From the NCBI GenBank assembly GCA_003280105.1, contig QCFX01000009.1, forward strand, positions 1-60,663: DNA of 60,663 nt, read 5' to 3'. The notes beneath the pieces are model-generated. The model was not told where the DNA came from. It was given only the letters and a program-made list of their open reading frames with translations, and did not search any database. The translations under genes were made by a program, and so were the position numbers. Source of the DNA: Prochlorococcus sp. AG-363-N20. GTDB lineage: Bacteria > Cyanobacteriota > Cyanobacteriia > PCC-6307 > Cyanobiaceae. Below, piece after piece: positions 34,959 to 45,157 of this stretch. Position 1 is the stretch's first letter, and every line of letters starts with the position of its first letter.

Positions 34959-36032
34959 ATGGTTAATGGAGCTAGTAATCGAATAGCAATTATTGGGGCG
35001 TCAGGGTATGGCGGCCTTCAATCGATAAGACTACTTAAAGATCATCCTAAATTTGATATTACTTATTTAGGGGCCAAGAGGAATGCAGGCAAAGCCTGGA
35101 ATGACTTTTGTCCCTATTTGCCACTAGACCATAATCCTTTAATAGAAGAAATTAATATCGAAAAAATCTCAGAGGTTGCTGATTTTGCAATTCTAAGTCT
35201 TCCAAATGGCCTAGCTTCTGATTTAGTGCCTGATTTGTTAGACGGAGGATTAAGAGTAGTAGATCTATCAGCTGACTATAGATACCGATCATTAGAACAA
35301 TGGAATCAGATATATCTAAAAGAAGCAAGCGTTCGACAACGTAATGACAAACATCTCTGTTTAGAAGCAGTCTATGGACTTTCAGAGTGGAATTTTTCTA
35401 AAATTAAAACTTCTAGATTAGTAGCATCTCCCGGCTGTTTCCCAACCGCAAGCCTTCTACCAATCCTTCCTTTTCTGAATCAAGGGTTATTGGAATATCA
35501 AGGGATAATCATTGATTCAAAAACCGGAACATCAGGTGGCGGTAGAACTCCTCAGGAAAAGCTCCTCCTTTCAGAAGCAGCTGAGTCCATAGCGCCTTAT
35601 GGTGTCATTGGTCATCGTCATACTTCAGAAATAGAACAATTAACCAGCGAAGTTACTGGGCAGCAGACATATCTTCAATTCACGCCACATCTAGTGCCAA
35701 TGGCAAAAGGACTTCTATCAACTGTTTATGGCCGTTTACGAGATCCTGGCTTAACAGCTGAGGACTGTCGAACAGTTTTAGACTCATTTTACAGAAATCA
35801 ACCATGCATAGAAGTTCTACCAGTTGGTATCTACCCTGCTACTAAATGGGTTAGAAATACAAACCGTGCACTTTTATCAGTACAAGTCGACAATCGTAAT
35901 GGTCGTGTAATTTTTACATCTGTAATTGACAACCTTATTAAAGGACAAGCTGGCCAAGGTATACAAAATCTAAACATTATGGCCGGTTATGAACAAGAAC
36001 TTGGGCTCCCTTTAGTTACCTTTTACCCATAA
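34959..36032 (+). CDS. argC: N-acetyl-gamma-glutamyl-phosphate reductase
   Basis: ArgC makes N-acetylglutamate semialdehyde, the third step of arginine (ornithine) synthesis, using NADPH. The 357-residue protein has the N-terminal Rossmann GASGYGGLQSIRLL, the active-site cysteine in VASPGCFPTASLL, SGGGRTPQEKLL and the late catalytic region GVIGHRHTSEIEQ. Length is standard. The 3' end overlaps the convergent purN by 10 bases. Confidence 0.95.
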   Translation: MVNGASNRIAIIGASGYGGLQSIRLLKDHPKFDITYLGAKRNAGKAWNDFCPYLPLDHNPLIEEINIEKISEVADFAILSLPNGLASDLVPDLLDGGLRVVDLSADYRYRSLEQWNQIYLKEASVRQRNDKHLCLEAVYGLSEWNFSKIKTSRLVASPGCFPTASLLPILPFLNQGLLEYQGIIIDSKTGTSGGGRTPQEKLLLSEAAESIAPYGVIGHRHTSEIEQLTSEVTGQQTYLQFTPHLVPMAKGLLSTVYGRLRDPGLTAEDCRTVLDSFYRNQPCIEVLPVGIYPATKWVRNTNRALLSVQVDNRNGRVIFTSVIDNLIKGQAGQGIQNLNIMAGYEQELGLPLVTFYP

Positions 36033-36703
36033 GTATTTATCTTGCTCCATTCATTCCCAATTATATTTAAGGCCATCGGTAGTATCTTATATTCTTGTTC
36101 TTGAATTCTTTTTCTAAGAGTTGTAATAGTATCATTCTCGATAATAGGTACAGCAGCTTGGATGATTATAGGCCCGCTATCAACTTCTGCTGATACATAA
36201 TGAACAGAACAACCTGTAATTAGTACTTTGCTTTCTAAAGCTTGTCTAATTGAATTAGATCCCTTGAAGGAAGGGAGAAGGGAAGGGTGAATGTTTATTA
36301 TTCTTTGAGGATAGGCTTCGATTAATACACTTGTTACAATCCTCATCCATCCAGCCATTACAATTCCATCAACTTCTTCATTCTTTAACACGGTTACTAT
36401 TTTCCTGTCGAAATCTTCTCTTTCTCTAAATTGGTTATGATCTATAAATTCACAACGAACTCCTAATTTCCTAGCTTTAGTTCTGGCCTCACAGTGTTCT
36501 TTATTTACAATCAGTATCGATATATCTGCGTTTATATTCTGTGAATTGATATTATGTACTAACGATTCGAAATTAGTTCCGGCTCCTGAAGCCATACACG
36601 CTAATTTCAGTTTACGATTAAAATGTTTAAAATTAATGTCTTTAGGAGAGATTAGGGTTTGTCCGTCTCCATTATATGAATTTGAAAGTTTAAAGTTAGA
36701 CAT
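36023..36703 (-). CDS. purN: Phosphoribosylglycinamide formyltransferase
   Basis: PurN transfers a formyl group from 10-formyl-tetrahydrofolate to GAR in purine synthesis. Core motifs are LACMASGAGTNFESL near the N-terminus, VDGIVMAGWMRIV, INIHPSLLPSFKGSNSIRQALES with the catalytic Asn/His, and TGCSVHYVSAEVDSGPIIIQAAVPI. I chose the ATG at 36703 (226 residues); a TTG at 36730 would add nine. The first ~30 residues, before the usual domain start, are a polar extension of unknown role. The convergent overlap with argC is 10 bases. Confidence 0.92.
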   Translation of the reverse strand: MSNFKLSNSYNGDGQTLISPKDINFKHFNRKLKLACMASGAGTNFESLVHNINSQNINADISILIVNKEHCEARTKARKLGVRCEFIDHNQFREREDFDRKIVTVLKNEEVDGIVMAGWMRIVTSVLIEAYPQRIINIHPSLLPSFKGSNSIRQALESKVLITGCSVHYVSAEVDSGPIIIQAAVPIIENDTITTLRKRIQEQEYKILPMALNIIGNEWSKINTYG

Positions 36704-36832
36704 AGATGATCTGAACCTAGTATAAAACAACGAATTTAGAGTTGCTTCAAATATAAAGACTTTCGAATATTAGCTAAGATTCTTACTATATGAGACAAGT
36801 AAGTCACTTTTATTTTAATTGTAATGCTTATG

Positions 36833-36861
36833 ATGACTAGATAACCCTACTTAGCTATAAT
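36833..36861 (+). promoter_or_regulatory. Candidate promoter of the M61 peptidase gene
   Basis: ATGACT at 36833-36838, a 17-base spacer and a perfect TATAAT at 36856-36861 lie 21 bases before the ATG at 36883. The -35 hexamer is the same as the one upstream of tRNA-Ser. The predicted leader is only about 15 bases. Confidence 0.5.
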
Positions 36862-36882
36862 AAAGATTAAAGTCGTATAAAG

Positions 36883-38577
36883 ATGAGCGTAGTAAAGGTA
36901 GTTTTAGACCTTAGAAAAAACAGCGAGCAAAGTGTTGATGTTTTAATTGAGTTTTACCCAAAAAATCATTATATCAATCTTATACTACCTTCTTGGACTC
37001 CTGGTTCATATACCATTAGGGATCATGTTCAATATTTACACAGTCTTACTGCCGAACAAAATGAATCAAAGCTTGACTTAGTTAATAAGGCACCAGCGTT
37101 ATGGTTTTCAAAATTAAAGAGCTTAGGTTGTGTAAAGGTTTCATATACGGTTGAAGCAAAACAACTATCAGTTAGGGAATCATTTATAAATGAAGATTTT
37201 GCCTCTATATGCTTACCATCCGTTTTAATCATGCCTAAAGATAATAGGAATGAATTATACGAATTAGAGTTATTGTGTCCAAAAGACTGGAATACATACA
37301 GCCCACTTTCTAATACAAGTCTAATAAAAGCTAAAAACTATGATGAACTTGTAGATTGTCCCATACATGCTGGAAGTTATAATACCCATGAATTAATAGT
37401 GAAAGGATTTAATCAAAGAATATTAATTATTGGTAAAACACCTAATTTAATAATCAATACATTTCTTAAAGATATAGAGTTAATATGTTCTTCAGCATGT
37501 GATATTTTTAGAGAGGAACCACCATCCAGGGATAAGTATATTTTTATCCTTCTAATGCTTGAGAATTGCTATGGTGGTTTAGAACACGATAATTCTACTG
37601 TTTTACACTACAGTTGGAGAGATTTATATACTGATTCTGGTTACCGGAAGCTCTTACAGTTAATTGGACATGAGTATTTGCATCAATGGAATATAAGAAG
37701 GTTACGACCTAAGGAATATATAGAATATGATTATAGTAAAGCTATTCTGTCAGAAAACCTATGGTTTGTAGAGGGTATTACTAGTTACTTCGACTTGACA
37801 TTACCTTTTCTAAGTGGAATTTCTTCTAAGGCATCCTTGTTAGAAGATTTATCAGAAGATATTTCTGATGTTTTAATTACACCAGGAAGGAATATTCAAT
37901 CATTAAAGGACAGTTCACTAGAAGCTTGGGTAAAACTGTATAAGGCAAAAAGCTACAGTAAAGATTATCAAATAAGCTATTATAAGCTTGGATGTGTTAC
38001 TTCCTTATGTCTAGATATATTATTAAGACAACAAAATAGTTCTCTCGCAGAACTTCTTAGAGAACTATGGCTTAACTTTGGAGTGATTTCAATTCCCTAT
38101 ACTCGAGATGATATTTTCCAATCAGTGCTCAAAATAAGTCAATCAGTTTGTAATGAGTTAAATATCTGGATAGACGAACCCAATAGCATAGATATTAAAA
38201 AAATTCTTTATTTAATCGGATTAGAAGTTATACCAATATTTGATGAGACCCCATTTACAGGGATCACATACGAACCTATTGATGACAATTGCATTATTAA
38301 CCGTGTACAAAAGGGTAGTCCAGCAAATATAGCTGGCTTATCTGTATATGACGAAATTATATCTATAGATGACCTTCGAGTAAGAAAACCATCTGATATT
38401 AATAGACTTTTATCTATACAGAAAGAAAGTCTTATTACATATTGCCGTTTTGGATATATAAAGACTACAACCATAATGCCGAAATCACCTGAGCCATCTA
38501 AATGGGTGTTAAAAGAGATTGACAACCCTACTTCTAAACAAATAAACCTATTTAATAATTGGATTAAGTTTATTTAA
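36883..38577 (+). CDS. M61 family metallo-aminopeptidase with PDZ domain
   Basis: A 564-residue relative of glycyl aminopeptidase (peptidase family M61). The zinc site is HEYLHQWN (HExxH at 263-267) with the third ligand Glu297 in WFVEGIT. The N-terminal beta domain contains LPSWTPGSYTIRDHVQYL, conserved in M61. A PDZ domain near residues 455-530 (RVQKGSPANIAGLSVYDEIISI) probably recruits peptide C-termini. No signal peptide is evident, so a cytoplasmic role is likely. It is preceded by a good promoter and followed by pgi after 151 bases. Confidence 0.88.
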   Translation: MSVVKVVLDLRKNSEQSVDVLIEFYPKNHYINLILPSWTPGSYTIRDHVQYLHSLTAEQNESKLDLVNKAPALWFSKLKSLGCVKVSYTVEAKQLSVRESFINEDFASICLPSVLIMPKDNRNELYELELLCPKDWNTYSPLSNTSLIKAKNYDELVDCPIHAGSYNTHELIVKGFNQRILIIGKTPNLIINTFLKDIELICSSACDIFREEPPSRDKYIFILLMLENCYGGLEHDNSTVLHYSWRDLYTDSGYRKLLQLIGHEYLHQWNIRRLRPKEYIEYDYSKAILSENLWFVEGITSYFDLTLPFLSGISSKASLLEDLSEDISDVLITPGRNIQSLKDSSLEAWVKLYKAKSYSKDYQISYYKLGCVTSLCLDILLRQQNSSLAELLRELWLNFGVISIPYTRDDIFQSVLKISQSVCNELNIWIDEPNSIDIKKILYLIGLEVIPIFDETPFTGITYEPIDDNCIINRVQKGSPANIAGLSVYDEIISIDDLRVRKPSDINRLLSIQKESLITYCRFGYIKTTTIMPKSPEPSKWVLKEIDNPTSKQINLFNNWIKFI

Positions 38578-38728
38578 TTAAAATAATCAGATAAACTGAG
38601 GTTATTGCTTTGATTATATTTGTTTTGTTATGATCACAAAAAACTATTTCTTTCTATTAATTCTATAGCTTTGCTTCTTAAACAATTAGGATTAGAGAAT
38701 CTTTAATTGACTTAAAATCAATCCCTTA

Positions 38729-40324
38729 ATGTCAATACTCGAAAACAGCTCTAACAAAAGCGATTCATGGGATCGATTTTGTCAAAGTCTCTGGTACTCA
38801 GAAAGCTTGGGATTTTGGTTGGATATTAGTCGCATGAACCTAAACGCCAAGTCAATTGAAGACCTGAATACGCCAATACAAAAAGCTATAACAGCTATGA
38901 GCCTTATAGAGTCAGGAGCGAAAGCTAATATTGATGAGGGAAGACAAGTTGGCCATTATTGGTTGAGAACTCCAAATTTGGCTCCTGCACCTGAAATCTC
39001 TCAATCTATTCAAACTGAGATAGAAGAGGTAATTGCATTTTCTAATAATATTAATAACGGCAAAATTAAGACTTCAGATGGTCGATTATTCACAGATATT
39101 TTTTGGATAGGAATTGGTGGAAGTGGTTTAGGACCTTTATTAATAAAAGAGGTCCTGAAATCTTCATCTACTAAACTCTCTATTCATTTTCTCGACAATA
39201 TAGATCCTGATGGTATTAAAGATAAGATTATTAATCTAGAACAGAAAATTCTGTCAACGTTATTTGTTGTTGTAAGCAAGTCTGGAGGTACTCCTGAGCC
39301 TCGTATTTGCATGGATCAATTACGTTCACACTTAGAAGAAAATGGTGGGATCTGGGCTCAACAGTCTGTAGCTATTACAATGAAAGGTAGCAAATTAGAT
39401 TTAAAGGCTAAAAACGAAAATTGGTTAAAAACTTTTGACTTACCAGAATGGGTTGGTGGTCGGACAAGTATAACAAGTCCTGTGGGTTTGCTACCAGCAG
39501 CTTTGTTAGGAGCGAATGCCAAGGAATTACTGCAAGGAGCTAGTCAGATGGATAAATATACAAGTAACAAATCCTTTAATAGCAACCCAGCAGCTCTTTT
39601 AGCAGCATCCTGGTACATTGCAGGCGAAGGAAAAGGAAAGAGAGATATGGTGGTACTTCCTTATAAAGATAAATTAGAACTGTTTAGTAGATACTTACAA
39701 CAACTAGTTATGGAATCTTTAGGGAAAAAGCTTAGTAGAGATGGTATTACTGTTCATCAAGGCATATCCGTTTTTGGAAATAAGGGATCTACAGACCAAC
39801 ACGCCTATGTTCAACAGTTAAGAGATGGAATCGATAATTTCTTCGTAACGTTTATAGAAGTATTAAAAGACAAATCTGATCTTCCAATTATTAACAATGA
39901 AAGGCCATCAGACTTTTTATCCGGCTTCCTTCAAGGAACTAGGTCAGCATTATCTGAAGCAGGAAAGCAAAGTATCACTATCACAATTAAAGAAATTAAT
40001 GAAAGAACATTAGGAGCCCTTATAGCCTTATTTGAAAGGGCTGTTGGTATATATGCTGAATTAATTAATATAAATGCCTATGATCAACCAGGAGTAGAAG
40101 CTGGAAAAATAGCGGCGTCAGATATTCTTAAATTACAGGAACTTGTTATTAATTCACTAGCAGATAAAAAACCGAAATCTCTTATAGAACTTGCTAATGA
40201 ACTTAAATTGGATAGTCCAGAACCAATCTATTGGATTTTGCGTTACCTTTCAACGAATGATTCAAAATATCTTATTAATGGAAATTGGATCGATCCATCC
40301 ACAATAACAGTAAGAATAGCCTAG
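38729..40324 (+). CDS. pgi: Glucose-6-phosphate isomerase
   Basis: Pgi interconverts glucose 6-phosphate and fructose 6-phosphate in glycolysis, gluconeogenesis and the pentose phosphate routes. The 531-residue protein has SIS-type sugar-phosphate sites (IGIGGSGLGPLLIKEVL, VVSKSGGTPEP), WVGGRTSITSPVGLLPAALLG and a late catalytic region (GSTDQHAYVQQLRDG with Glu/His/Gln). Length fits the cyanobacterial enzyme. It converges on leuS with only three bases between the stop codons. Confidence 0.95.
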   Translation: MSILENSSNKSDSWDRFCQSLWYSESLGFWLDISRMNLNAKSIEDLNTPIQKAITAMSLIESGAKANIDEGRQVGHYWLRTPNLAPAPEISQSIQTEIEEVIAFSNNINNGKIKTSDGRLFTDIFWIGIGGSGLGPLLIKEVLKSSSTKLSIHFLDNIDPDGIKDKIINLEQKILSTLFVVVSKSGGTPEPRICMDQLRSHLEENGGIWAQQSVAITMKGSKLDLKAKNENWLKTFDLPEWVGGRTSITSPVGLLPAALLGANAKELLQGASQMDKYTSNKSFNSNPAALLAASWYIAGEGKGKRDMVVLPYKDKLELFSRYLQQLVMESLGKKLSRDGITVHQGISVFGNKGSTDQHAYVQQLRDGIDNFFVTFIEVLKDKSDLPIINNERPSDFLSGFLQGTRSALSEAGKQSITITIKEINERTLGALIALFERAVGIYAELININAYDQPGVEAGKIAASDILKLQELVINSLADKKPKSLIELANELKLDSPEPIYWILRYLSTNDSKYLINGNWIDPSTITVRIA

Positions 40325-40327
40325 ATA

Positions 40328-42937
40328 TCAACAAACAATATTAACTAATTTACCTGGTATAACTATAATTCGTTTTGGTTCTTTATTGTCCATCCATTTC
40401 TTTGAGATGTCTGATTCTATAGCTGTTTTTTCTATTTCTGTTTTGGAAATATCATTTTTGACAACAATAGATCCTCTTACTTTTCCATTGATTTGTATGA
40501 CTAAAGTGTAGTCATCCTTTTTATGAGCCTCTTGATCATGGATTGGCCAGGATTCTAGATGGATACTGTTCTTGGCTCCAAATAAATACCATAGTTCTTC
40601 AGAAATATGTGGAGCAAAAGGAGACAGTAACTTAAGCAAATCTCTTATGGCAAATACAGCAATGTCTATACCTGCCTGATCTATATGCTCAATAAGCGTT
40701 TTCGTCAACTTCATAAGTTCTGATATAGCTGTATTGAGTTGGAGTTGATCTTTAAAGTCATCATTTATTTCTAAAATAGCTTTATGTACGGCTATATAGA
40801 TTTCTTTTTCTGCTTGATTCAGCTTGCTTTTATCAAACTTATAAGATTTAGTAGGAAATTCTGTTCCTTTAATATCGACCCTTTTTGAAAGAGTCTTAGA
40901 CAGCCTCCAGATTCTTTGTAGAAACCTATATTGACCTTCAACATCAGCATCTTCCCATTCCAGATCCTTTTCTGGAGGAGCCTTGAATAGTACAAACATG
41001 CGCGCTGTATCTGCTCCATATTTGTCAACTACTGTTGATGGGTCAACACCATTGAACTTAGATTTGGACATTTTTTCAAAAATGGTTTCTAGCTTATCTC
41101 CAGTTATTGGATCTATAGGCACATTTTTATCATGAACGTCTTCGTTTCTAATATATTTACCAGTTTTTGGATTTTTATAAGTAGTACCTTGAACCATTCC
41201 TTGAGTTAAAAGTTTTAGAAATGGTTCTGTAGTTGTAATTAAGTTTCTGTCTCTAAGTGCTTTAGTGAAAAAGCGAGCATAGAGTAAGTGTAATATTGCA
41301 TGCTCGATACCGCCAACATATTGGTCTACAGGAAGCCATTGATCAATTTCTTTTTTTGTAAAAGGTCTATCGCGATTATTAGCATCAGCAAAACGTAGAA
41401 AATACCATGATGAACACATAAATGTGTCCATTGTGTCTGATTCCCTGACTGCAGATTTACCACATTTTGGACATATTGTTTTAAGCCAATTTCTATTATT
41501 TTTGAGTGAGCTAATAACATTAGCTCCATTTTTCTCTATTTTCGGAAGTAAGACGGGTAATGATTCTGATTTAACTGAAACGGGTCCGCAATCCTTACAA
41601 TTTATTATTGGTATAGGACATCCCCAATATCGTTGTCGTGAAATAAGCCAGTCTCTTAGTTTATATTGTGTTGTTTTTCTTGCCCATTGACCTGATTTAC
41701 CCTTTTCCACTATTTGTATAAAGGCTTCCTTGCTAGTCAATCCATTTAATTCATTAGAATTAATTAAATATCCTTCTTCAGTAATCGGTAGTTTTTTTAT
41801 GTCTACATTTTCTGTGTTACAACCCTCAATTACAACTGTTATAGGTAGTTCATAATTAACTGCAAATGAATAATCTCGATCGTCATGAGCTGGTACACCC
41901 ATGACTGCTCCCGTTCCATATTCTTGAAGTACGTAATCTGCATACCATATTTCTACCGTTTCTTCTGTCAATGGATTTATTGCATATAGTCCGCTGAAAA
42001 TTCCTTTCTTTGACCTACTTTCTGAACTTCGTTCTTTTTGGTTTAATTTACTTACTTCTGTTCTCAACACATTTATATTAGTCATAATTTTTTTGTCTAG
42101 AAATTTATCTAATTCTTGATTTTCTGGAGCTAATGCTAGATAAACAGCACCTGGTAATGTGTCTGGTCTGGTTGTAAATATAGTAATTGAATGACTCGAA
42201 TCGTTAGACAATTTAAAATCTATTTCTACTCCATGTGATTTACCGATCCAATTAGATTGCATTGCTATAACTTTTTCAGGCCAGTCTTTTAGTTTTTCAA
42301 GGTCCTTTAATAACTCATCTGCATAATCAGTAATTTTTAGAAACCATTGTTTTAGTTTGCGCTTTTCTACTAAAGCTCCTGACCTCCATGATTTCCCTTC
42401 ATTGTCAACCTGCTCATTAGCTAAAACTGTTTGGTCTATTGGATCCCAGTTAACATTCGATTCTTTTTGGTATGCTAAACCTGAGTTATAGAGTTCTAGA
42501 AATAGATATTGAGTCCAACGATAATAGTCACTATGACAAGTTGCAAATTCTTTATTCCAATCTATTGATAAACCTAATCGGCTAAGTTGCTTCCGCATTT
42601 GAGATATATTTTTATCCGTCCATTCACCTGGGTCAACACCTCTATCAATAGCTGCATTTTCAGCTGGCAAACCAAATGCATCCCACCCCATAGGGTGCAA
42701 CACTGCCTTTCCATGCAACCGCTGCACTCTTGCTATTACATCAGTGATGACATAGTTCCGAACATGGCCCATGTGTAATGTCCCTGATGGGTAAGGGAAC
42801 ATAGATAAAGCATAAAAGCATTTTTGACCTTGCTTAGGTTCTGGAGTTCTATAAATGTCTTTCTTGGACCACTCAGATTGCCATCGCTCCTCTATTGCTT
42901 GAGGGTTGTACTTATCTGGTATTGATGGTTGGATCAT
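40328..42937 (-). CDS. leuS: Leucyl-tRNA synthetase
   Basis: LeuRS charges tRNA-Leu. Class I signatures are [15 protein letters not shown] (HIGH-type) near residue 50 and [14 protein letters not shown] (KMSKS). Between them lies the CP1 editing domain ([20 protein letters not shown] and [16 protein letters not shown]), followed by a zinc-type insert with paired cysteines (INCKDCG, CPKCG) and the anticodon and C-terminal domains ending [12 protein letters not shown]. The ATG at 42937 gives 869 residues; a TTG at 42958 would add seven. It is divergent from dapF. Confidence 0.96.
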   Translation of the reverse strand: MIQPSIPDKYNPQAIEERWQSEWSKKDIYRTPEPKQGQKCFYALSMFPYPSGTLHMGHVRNYVITDVIARVQRLHGKAVLHPMGWDAFGLPAENAAIDRGVDPGEWTDKNISQMRKQLSRLGLSIDWNKEFATCHSDYYRWTQYLFLELYNSGLAYQKESNVNWDPIDQTVLANEQVDNEGKSWRSGALVEKRKLKQWFLKITDYADELLKDLEKLKDWPEKVIAMQSNWIGKSHGVEIDFKLSNDSSHSITIFTTRPDTLPGAVYLALAPENQELDKFLDKKIMTNINVLRTEVSKLNQKERSSESRSKKGIFSGLYAINPLTEETVEIWYADYVLQEYGTGAVMGVPAHDDRDYSFAVNYELPITVVIEGCNTENVDIKKLPITEEGYLINSNELNGLTSKEAFIQIVEKGKSGQWARKTTQYKLRDWLISRQRYWGCPIPIINCKDCGPVSVKSESLPVLLPKIEKNGANVISSLKNNRNWLKTICPKCGKSAVRESDTMDTFMCSSWYFLRFADANNRDRPFTKKEIDQWLPVDQYVGGIEHAILHLLYARFFTKALRDRNLITTTEPFLKLLTQGMVQGTTYKNPKTGKYIRNEDVHDKNVPIDPITGDKLETIFEKMSKSKFNGVDPSTVVDKYGADTARMFVLFKAPPEKDLEWEDADVEGQYRFLQRIWRLSKTLSKRVDIKGTEFPTKSYKFDKSKLNQAEKEIYIAVHKAILEINDDFKDQLQLNTAISELMKLTKTLIEHIDQAGIDIAVFAIRDLLKLLSPFAPHISEELWYLFGAKNSIHLESWPIHDQEAHKKDDYTLVIQINGKVRGSIVVKNDISKTEIEKTAIESDISKKWMDNKEPKRIIVIPGKLVNIVC

Positions 42938-43092
42938 AATGATTGAAATTTCGTTCAAGGTAAATACAAAGCCCTATTGGGCTATCTCCCCGGTACGTTC
43001 CTAGTAGAAGTTTTGTTGGTACAGAAAATCAGACATGTTTTACCAAGTCTTTGTAGGTGAAACATAATTAGGTCAAGACTATTAAAGCCTAG

Positions 43093-43965
43093 ATGCCGAC
43101 ATTCAAGAAATACCACGGAATTGGAAATGATTTCCTGGTTTTTGAAGGCCGTGACGCTTCCTTGCCTAAAGAACTAATGTCTGGCGATAAGCAGATCATT
43201 AAACACCTGTGTAATAGGAGGTTCGGGATTGGAGCTGATGGAGTGATTATTGCGCTCAAGTCTTCTAAGGGAGCAGATGTTCAAATGAAAATTTATAACT
43301 CAGATGGAACACAAGCAGAAATGTGCGGAAATGGCGCCAGATGTTTTGTAAAATTTCTCATAGACAATGACCCTCTTTTTTCCGAGAATAAACAAATTAC
43401 TATAGAAACTCTTTCTGGAGTTGTTAAGTCTGAACTTGGTAGAGATAAACTAATAAGTATAGATATGGGTTGTCCTTTTCTAGAACCTCAAACAATTCCT
43501 ACTCTTCTGAATAAAGGATTATATGGCCTACCTCAAGGAAAAGTTGTTATTGAAAAAAATATATTCGAAATTTATGCTGTAGGTATGGGAAATCCACATA
43601 TGATAATATATGTTGATGACTTAGATTTAATACCGATAGATAGCTGGGGTAAATTGTTGGAAACCAATAGCATGTTTCCTAATAAAACCAATGTACATTT
43701 CGTTAAGAGGATAACCAGTAAAAAACTTGAAATTTTAGTATGGGAAAGAGGTTGTGGAGCAACATTAGCCTGTGGTACTGGAGCTTGCGCTGTATTAGTT
43801 GCATCCCATTCTCTTGGATTATGTGAAAGTCAGGCTGAAATTGTTTTGCCTGGAGGAACACTCAACATTAATTGGCCAGATAAAAATAAAAGTGTTTATA
43901 TGGAAGGAGATGCAAAACATGTTTTTAGTGGTGAAGTCGAATTAACAAGTCTGTCTCTACTATAA
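43093..43965 (+). CDS. dapF: Diaminopimelate epimerase
   Basis: DapF converts LL- to meso-diaminopimelate for lysine and peptidoglycan. The 290-residue protein has both catalytic cysteines in their usual settings: AEMCGNGARCF in the first half and LACGTGACAVLVA in the second. FKKYHGIGNDFLVFEG opens the protein as expected. A cysteine desulfurase gene follows after 7 bases, then DUF1995 and dacB, in a tight plus-strand run that also contains another peptidoglycan gene. Confidence 0.96.
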   Translation: MPTFKKYHGIGNDFLVFEGRDASLPKELMSGDKQIIKHLCNRRFGIGADGVIIALKSSKGADVQMKIYNSDGTQAEMCGNGARCFVKFLIDNDPLFSENKQITIETLSGVVKSELGRDKLISIDMGCPFLEPQTIPTLLNKGLYGLPQGKVVIEKNIFEIYAVGMGNPHMIIYVDDLDLIPIDSWGKLLETNSMFPNKTNVHFVKRITSKKLEILVWERGCGATLACGTGACAVLVASHSLGLCESQAEIVLPGGTLNINWPDKNKSVYMEGDAKHVFSGEVELTSLSLL

Positions 43966-43972
43966 ATCAAAT

Positions 43973-45136
43973 ATGAATAATCCAAAAAAGGAAATCTATG
44001 TTGATGCTTGTGCTACAACTCCACCACTAAAAGAAGTAGTAAACAAAATCAGTGAAATATCTAATAAAAATTGGGCTAACCCTTCTAGTAATCATAAATT
44101 GGGAATAAAGGCTGCTGATAGTCTTGAAAGAAGTCGTAGAAAAATTGCCATTCTTTTAAATTCAGAATCAGAAGATCTAATATTTACGTCAGGAGCCACT
44201 GAATCAATTCAATTAGCGATATTAGGATCCGCTATTAGCCTTAGGCCAGGAAGAATCGTAATTTCTAATGTTGAACATCCAGCAGTTAAAACAACAGCTT
44301 ACTTTTTAGAAAGATCTGGTTGGGAAGTCAAGTTTTGGCCTGTAGATAAATTTGGTTGTATAGATATTACACAAGCGGATCAAGTACTAGAGTCCCCTAC
44401 CAAAATAGTATCTATCATTTGGGCTCAAAGTGAAATAGGCACAATACAATCAATTAATACAATATCAAATCTTTGTAGAAAAAGAAATATTATTTTCCAC
44501 ACCGACGCAACTCAAATGTTAAGTCAGGGTCTTTTCGATTGGAAAAATATAGCGGTGGATCTTTTAAGTGCTTCAGCTCATAAGATACAAGGTCCTAAAG
44601 GAGTTGGTCTTTTGTTAAAACGGGATAAGAATTTGATAAGAATTTTTGATAATATAAAACAGGAAAATGGGTATAGGGCAGGCACAGAACCTGTTCAATT
44701 AATTGCGGGAATGGCTACAGCACTTGAGTTCCTAGAGAGAAAGGCTAATGGCTCAAATGAACGTGAAATTGATAGAGTAGAAAAATTAACCCAAAAACTA
44801 AAGTTTAACCTCAAGACTTTAGATAATATTATTTTTACTGGGCACGATACAAAAAGGCTTAAGAATCATATCTCTTTTTTAGTTTTAAATAAACATGGAA
44901 AACCTATATTAGGTTCAGAATTTATCAGACAATTATCCAAAAGAGGAGTTTATGCTAGTACCGGAAGTGCCTGTCAATCAGGGAATCTGCAAGATAGTGA
45001 TGTTTTGTCTGCTATTGGCATCAATCAACATTTGAGGAAATCTGGCATTAGATTAAGCCTAGGCCCTTGGCTGTGTAAATCTGACATAGATCACATATCA
45101 GATATTGTAGAGGATACTATAATATCTTTTAGTTAG
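43973..45136 (+). CDS. Cysteine desulfurase, NifS/IscS family
   Basis: A 387-residue PLP-dependent enzyme that takes sulfur from cysteine for Fe-S clusters or other sulfur compounds. The PLP lysine lies in SASAHKIQGPKGVG, the PLP-facing region is HTDATQML, and the persulfide cysteine is in YASTGSACQSG with a group I (NifS/IscS) loop. The N-terminal motif, usually YLDNAATTP, reads YVDACATTPP, and WAQSEIGTIQ replaces the common NNEIG, so this is a diverged member. It follows dapF by 7 bases. Confidence 0.88.
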   Translation: MNNPKKEIYVDACATTPPLKEVVNKISEISNKNWANPSSNHKLGIKAADSLERSRRKIAILLNSESEDLIFTSGATESIQLAILGSAISLRPGRIVISNVEHPAVKTTAYFLERSGWEVKFWPVDKFGCIDITQADQVLESPTKIVSIIWAQSEIGTIQSINTISNLCRKRNIIFHTDATQMLSQGLFDWKNIAVDLLSASAHKIQGPKGVGLLLKRDKNLIRIFDNIKQENGYRAGTEPVQLIAGMATALEFLERKANGSNEREIDRVEKLTQKLKFNLKTLDNIIFTGHDTKRLKNHISFLVLNKHGKPILGSEFIRQLSKRGVYASTGSACQSGNLQDSDVLSAIGINQHLRKSGIRLSLGPWLCKSDIDHISDIVEDTIISFS

Positions 45137-45157
45137 GGTTTAAGACCTGAGATACAA

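Noticed and set aside
42970-42983. AGCCC-TATT-GGGCT hairpin upstream of leuS as a T-box or attenuator
   Set aside because: It is a single 5-bp hairpin with no T-run or T-box core, and no leucine-codon leader peptide was found.
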